A DNA stretch of 64,000 nt from Bemisia tabaci. Its lineage: Eukaryota > Arthropoda > Insecta > Hemiptera > Aleyrodidae. Positions 59,701 to 64,000 of the stretch are shown here, piece after piece. Position 1 is the stretch's first letter. Every line of letters starts with the position of its first letter. The stretch lies in the NCBI RefSeq assembly GCF_918797505.1, contig NC_092796.1, positions 53,970,851 through 54,034,850 of the forward strand, given 5' to 3'. The position numbers and the translations under genes were made by a program. The notes under the pieces were generated by a model that worked only from the letters and a program-made list of their open reading frames with translations, ran no database searches and was not told the DNA's origin.

Positions 59701-61679
59701 TACAGGGTTATTCAAAAGTTACGCACCACTGGCCATAACTTTAGTTCTAATTATGATATCGATTTGCGGTTTGTGGCGTCCTTCCTCATATCGAGGGGGA
59801 AACTTTTTGAGGTACTTTTCAGTTCTTCACCCTCCAGGGGGAGGGGGGGCGGGGAGCAACTCAAAAATTTCAAATGGCAACCCCCATCATGTGATACACC
59901 GTTAGAAAGAGCATGAAAAAAGAAAATTTTTGGCGCAAACCGGAAGTCGATCTGACCCCCCTGTCAAAAGTTAGGGGGGTCCAAAGGTTATTTAGGGGGT
60001 CCGTACCTTCATTTTTTAGAGTAGCTTCGGCGGCTCTTGGACATACCGTTTCTCTTTTCAAAGAGTCCTCGAATACTCCAAGTCTGATACCGAAGTCTTC
60101 ATATTGCCCCGGGCCACCAAAGCCCCCCCCCCCCGTAGGGGGGGATGGGCCTGTTACAATGAAACATTGCATTAAAATGCGAAAAGTCACAGAAGAGCTT
60201 CAAACTTAGCATCAAATCCGAGTGGAACTTCTTGCAAACGCAGCCTGCGACTTTAAAGTGAGTTTTGAAAACTCTTAGCCCCCTGCCCCCCTCATTTTTG
60301 GTTGCAGAGCGGGTAAAAACCGGGAAATTCACTACAAATAATGCCCAAAACTAATGTCCAACTTGAGGAGGACCTTGAAACGTTGCGATCAGTCGGAGCA
60401 TTGGAATACAAGGACTGCCACCCCCTTAAAGTACGGAAACATCCAAAACACCCCCGCTGCCCCCCTCATTTTTCGTTGCGGAGCGGGTGAAAACCGGGAA
60501 AATCGCCAGAAATGATGCCCGAAACCACTGTAGAACTTGACGAGAACCCTTGAAACGTTGCGCTCAGTCGGAGAACTGCAACACAGGAACTGCCGCCCAC
60601 TTTAAGGACGGAAACATCCATAAAACCCCCGCTGCCCCCCTCATTTTTCGTTGCAGAGCGGGTAAAAACCGGGAAAATCGCCAGAAACGATGAACCGGTT
60701 CTTACCAGCTCTGCAACGAAAAAGAGGGGGGCAGCGGGGGTTTTATGGATGTTTCCGTCCTTAAAGTGGGCGGCAGTTCCTGTGTTGCAGTTCTCCGACT
60801 GAGCGCAACGTTTCAAGGGTTCTCGTCAAGTTCTACAGTGGTTTCGGGCATCATTTCTGGCGATTTTCCCGGTTTTTACCCGCTCAGCAACGAAAAATGA
60901 GGGGGGCAGCGGGGGTGTTTTGGATGTTTCCGTACTTCAAGGGGTGGCAGTCCTTGTATTCCAATTCTCCGACTGATCGCAACGTTTCAAGGGTCCTCCT
61001 CAAGTTGGACATTAGTTTTGGGCATTATTTGTAGTGAATTTCCCGGTTTTTACCCGCTCTGCAACCAAAAATGAGGGAGGCAGGGGGCTAAGAGTTTTGA
61101 AAACTCACTTTAAAGTCGCAGGCTGCGTTTGCGTTAACATCGGCAAGAAGTTCCACTCGGATTTGATGCTAAGTTTGAAGCTCTTCTGTGACTTTTCGCA
61201 TTTTAATGCAATGTTTCATTGTAACAGGCCCATCCCCCCCTACGGGGGGGGGGGCTTTGGTGGCCCGGGGGCAATATGAAGACTTCGGTATCAGACTTGG
61301 AGTATTCGAGGACTCTTTGAAAGAGAAACGGTATGTCCAAGAGCCGCCGAAGCTACTCTAAAAAAATGAAGGTACGGACCCCCTAAATAACCTTTGGACC
61401 CCCCTAACTTTTGACAGGGGGGTCAGATCGACTTCCGGTTTGCGCCAAAAATTTTCTTTTTTTATGCTCTTTCTAACGATGTATCACATGATGGGGGTTG
61501 CCATTTGAAATTTTTGAGTTGCCCCCCGCCCCCCCCTCCCCCTGGGGGGTCGAAGAACTGAAAAGTACCTCAAAAAGTTTCCCCCTCGATATGAGGAAGG
61601 ACGCCACAAACCGCAAATCGATATCATAATTAGAACTAAAGTTATGGCCAGTGGTGCGTAACTTTTGAATAACCCTGTA
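59701..61679. mobile_element. Foldback element, ~1.98 kb near-perfect palindrome
   Basis: It starts TACAGGGTTATTCAAAAGTT and ends with the exact inverse. The symmetry continues through the whole length with a centre near 60690, giving arms of about 980 bp and only a short unpaired middle. Each arm contains about three ~174-bp sub-repeats keyed by GTTGCAGAGCGGGTAAAAAC (left arm at about 60302, 60475 and 60650), plus long C or G runs. No transposase-like protein is encoded, and all open frames are mirrored pairs. It lies in the lipid-carrier intron, in GC-richer DNA than its surroundings. Confidence 0.93.
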
Positions 61680-61902
61680 TTTTAACTCGATTTTTTTTTT
61701 GAGGATTTTGAAAATGTCATCTGAAATAATTCAACACGATCCAACTGCGCACCGACTCATTTAGTCCATTGAACGCAATGGGATGCGACGCGACACCTCT
61801 AATGATGCAGCCTGAATACAACTATTCGTGTTCGAGAGATGCCCATGTTGCATATACGAAAAATTGAAGGCGCCTTAGATTTTTATCTCGCTATGCACGC
61901 AC
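61680..61902 (-). other. Lipid-carrier intron remainder
   Basis: This is short unique sequence between the foldback element and the exon at 61903. It supplies the GTGCGTGC donor on the minus strand. Nothing else is recognised. Confidence 0.5.
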
Positions 61903-62099
61903 CTGAATGATATTGACGATGAGCCAAGCAACGGTAGGCGTGATTATACGGGCTTGCTGTAAAAGCGTGAAACCTGCCAGGTCAAGCACTAAAACTAATC
62001 CAACGACTTGTAACTGAGGATCCTCCATTAGCAGTCGAAGGAGAGTTGTCGCATACTGAAAAACGTCTTCAATTTTGAACTTATCCACATTGATATGTC
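61903..62099 (-). CDS. CRAL-TRIO lipid-binding protein, middle exon
   Basis: This minus-strand exon has acceptor GTTTCAG|GA and donor CAG|GTGCGTGC. The C left by the preceding exon plus GA makes an Arg codon, giving FPR-HINVDKFKIEDVF. It continues QYATTLLRLLMEDPQLQVVG, then LVLVLDLAGFTLLQQARIIT, then PTVAWLIVNIIQ. The pattern (D/E)DVF------L--L-ED--Q--G-V-V-D--G---------P is characteristic of the CRAL-TRIO core of insect alpha-tocopherol-transfer-protein-like carriers. It corresponds to the beta-strand carrying the conserved Asp and the following helix. It ends in phase 0. Exact phase agreement with the exon at 63290 is strong support. Confidence 0.9.
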
Positions 62100-63289
62100 C
62101 TGAAACAAAATTGAAATATTTTAAAATTTCACGCGGGAATTTATATGAGGATGTCTAGGATCTCTCTCGATGTTTTCAAAATCCATCGAGAAGAGTGCGA
62201 CATTATTTTGAGAGGCTTAGAGGACAAGGCGCATAAGTGCAGTTTTCGAACCCCAATTATAGTTTTTAAGCATCAAAAATTCAGTTTGAACTTTCTATCC
62301 GCCATAAGGACCCATGTAATTTTGAAACTTCAAACACGTATTTTTCGAAATAGCAAAAACTGCACTTATGCACCGTGTCCTCTAAGCCCCTTATTCGTGA
62401 ATAGAGACACAGAAGAGGCAAAGCAATGGGGAGCTTCACCAGAGTAGCGTGGTGCAATGAAATAAATAATGAAATAAAAACGTCACTTATTGCAGTAAAA
62501 TTGCAATATTTTTGCGATGAAAATGCAATATTTCTACATAATTTAATTAATGAAAGCCGATTTCAAACTTTGAACAAACGATAAATTCAATTAAAAGTGT
62601 TCCTTCAATCAGCAGATAGGCAATATGCACAACACTCTGATGCTGCAGCACAAATAATGTTACCATGTAATTACAATGTATTGCAGTCTGCGATGATTGG
62701 GATTAGGGCAAATCCAGTTCCATTTGCAGGCATTTATCGGGGTTTATGAAAGTTTTGCTCTCCAAAACTTTTGCTTCTTGAGATTCGACATGAAATGGCG
62801 CCCTTGCCTGGTCTGATTTTATTTACTTAGTGGATAAGGCAAACAGCATTTGCGCAAATATAATTATAATGGAATCACATACTGAGTGTATGATATGCAG
62901 ACAAGATTACTGGTATCTTGGCAATAGTGGAAGCTTTTACTTTCGGTACTACAACATTCAACTCTTTACCTACCTACTATGTGGGTGGTTAACAACGGGT
63001 TGAGAATTTTGTTTTGAAAATAAATTGATGTTTCGAGAACTTGTTCGGCTCATTACGACACCGGAAGCTCATCATTCACATAGCAGGTAAGATGACTGTT
63101 GCTTTTATATAATTGTGCACAAAGAGGTGTTGAATCCCTGAAAGTAAAAGCTTCCACGTGTCGCCAAGAGGGCAGTGGAGGGTCTCTTGTCTCCGATATT
63201 ATGCTGTAGTGCCTGCAGCTAGAGTTCTGGTGCTGCTCATGATGTTATATTTTTCAGAAACTTTTCCACTTTGGAAGTAATGAACTTAC
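62100..63289 (-). other. Lipid-carrier intron with a MITE
   Basis: This 1.19-kb intron lies between two phase-compatible CRAL-TRIO exons. It contains the second copy of the GAGGACAAGGCGCATAAGTG MITE (62211-62392). The rest is AT-rich and without recognised features. A pair of diverged inverted segments (CGGTACTACAACATT- and TTTACTTTCGG-type words near 62930-63150) may mark another small element. Confidence 0.6.
62211..62392. mobile_element. MITE, GAGGACAAGGCGCATAAGTG family, copy 2
   Basis: Left GGCTTAGAGGACAAGGCGCA and TAAGTGCAGTTTTCGAA are mirrored at the right as GGCTTAGAGGACACGGTGCA and TAAGTGCAGTTTTTGC, with TTTCGAA beyond. The TIRs are about 38 bp and the whole element about 182 bp. 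It is better preserved than the copy at 55920. Confidence 0.88.
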
Positions 63290-63440
63290 GTGGAAATCCA
63301 AGAACAACTTTTCTGCCTAAATAATCCGACTGAGGGCATACAACAAGCAAAGGTTTCTTGAGAAGGTAACATTTTTCTGAAGGAAGAAAGAAGTCAAAAT
63401 GTACTGGATACGTCCGCTGAATATTGTAAAACTTTTTCAC
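63290..63440 (-). CDS. CRAL-TRIO lipid-binding protein, upstream exon
   Basis: This minus-strand exon of 151 nt has acceptor TTTCCTTTTTGCAG|GTG and a consensus donor C|GTAAGT. The translation is VKKFYNIQRTYPVHFDFFLP, SEKCYLLKKPLLVVCPQSDY, LGRKVVLGFP. The run KFYNIQ--YP--F---LPSE-------------P--D--GR-V-L is typical of the junction between the N-terminal helical region and the start of the CRAL-TRIO domain in insect alpha-tocopherol-transfer-protein-like carriers. It starts in phase 0 and ends with one base that pairs correctly with the exon at 61903-62099. The earlier exons are not in the remaining 560 bp and presumably lie beyond 64000. Confidence 0.87.
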
Positions 63441-64000
63441 CTGCAAAAAGGAAAGAAAATTCAAACTTATCATTATTTTCTCTCTATCAAGTTTTCACTT
63501 CCATGAAAGCTTCTTTGAGAGAAACAATAATTTTTTTTTCTTTTTAATAAAAATGGTATCATACTATTGTGAGAGGTTGTGCTCCAATAGGAAATGAAGA
63601 ACTACCAAAAACAATTTTTTCCCCTTTCCCAGTTACGATACTATCGGGGGTGTGAAGAGAAGGGGATCCCTAGAATATTTTCCATTTACATCATTTTAAT
63701 TAAATTTACGTGTTCGTAATACGTCGCACGAAGATCACGCACGATCGTCCGCGATGAACTTAACCACAAATAGTGTAAGAAATAAAACGTGAGTTGATAT
63801 TATCAGTCTCGGCATTTACCATTCACACGTGAGCTTCGACATTCAGTTTTCATCGCATAGGTAAATGCAACTTTTCTAGGTTGCGATAAAGAGGAACACC
63901 TAGCTAATGGACTAGACCAAAAGGCGTAGGAAAAAGACTGGGAAAGAGTGGAAAAAATCTAGGACGAATATAAAAAGCCGGTTAAGAGCTGTTAGATAAC
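63441..64000 (-). other. Upstream intron of lipid-carrier gene
   Basis: No exon or promoter is recognised. The pyrimidine tract and CAG directly above 63440 (minus strand) form the acceptor for the exon below. The window ends before the gene's 5' exons. Confidence 0.5.

Larger units (their letters stand above)
55413..61902 (-). other. Lipid-carrier intron(s), transposon-filled
   Basis: This 6.5-kb gap separates two CRAL-TRIO exons. It contains a small MITE (55920-56164), a 2.47-kb composite element (56691-59161) and a 1.98-kb foldback element (59701-61679). A central exon (the usual PVRIKAIHFIN-P type segment) should lie here. The only resemblance seen is a nine-codon MPVRIKIMD on the minus strand at 59170-59198, next to the composite element and without an acceptor, so it is not called. 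Confidence 0.6.

Noticed and set aside
59870..61279. Several proline/glycine-rich open frames of 77-116 codons
   Set aside because: They come in mirrored pairs from the two arms of the foldback element and depend on C/G runs.

Overview
This is animal nuclear DNA, most likely from an insect. It is AT-rich and intron-dominated, with short exons bounded by GT-AG junctions, long homopolymer tracts and many short inverted-repeat (MITE-like) elements. The protein families and the style of the repeats suggest an arthropod, perhaps a hemipteran, but the species cannot be fixed from sequence alone. No bacterial operons, CRISPR arrays, rRNA or recognisable tRNA genes were seen.

Region 1 (1 to about 40.6 kb, + strand) is the 3' part of a muscleblind (mbl/MBNL) gene, an RNA-binding splicing regulator. 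Five exons are supported. They are a tandem CCCH zinc-finger exon (506-703), a probable 96-nt linker exon (6544-6639), a 42-nt micro-exon (8656-8697), an exon with the conserved SGVPMYQPGAT block (11212 onward), and a far terminal exon encoding FTGHPPGVPRF-stop (28554-28588). Reading phases agree across the junctions that can be tested. The 11.2 kb exon can either splice 17.2 kb downstream or read through its own donor into a different 99-residue tail. After 28.6 kb there is about 12 kb without coding potential, probably 3'UTR and/or intergenic DNA. This 40-kb domain has few mobile elements.

Region 2 (about 40.7-47.5 kb) is repeat-rich. It has a 307-bp satellite-like tandem array, an old roughly 129-bp repeat array and at least three MITEs.

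Region 3 (about 47.9-51.5 kb, + strand) holds three phase-compatible exons of a DEG/ENaC (pickpocket-type) sodium channel subunit. They cover TM1 and the first part of the extracellular domain. The later part, including TM2, is not visible, so the gene is partial here or truncated.

Region 4 (about 55.2-63.5 kb, - strand) holds three exons of a CRAL-TRIO (alpha-tocopherol-transfer-protein-like) lipid-carrier gene, convergent with the channel gene. The central exon of the domain was not found. The introns carry a 2.47-kb composite inverted-repeat transposon with a nested 360-bp hairpin element, a 1.98-kb nearly symmetrical foldback element, and two copies of a small MITE.

The genes do not form a pathway; they are independent neighbours. 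The most unusual content is the inverted-repeat landscape downstream of 40.7 kb and the alternative C-terminal architecture of muscleblind. All homology calls come from recognised motifs and exon phase. No database search was run.
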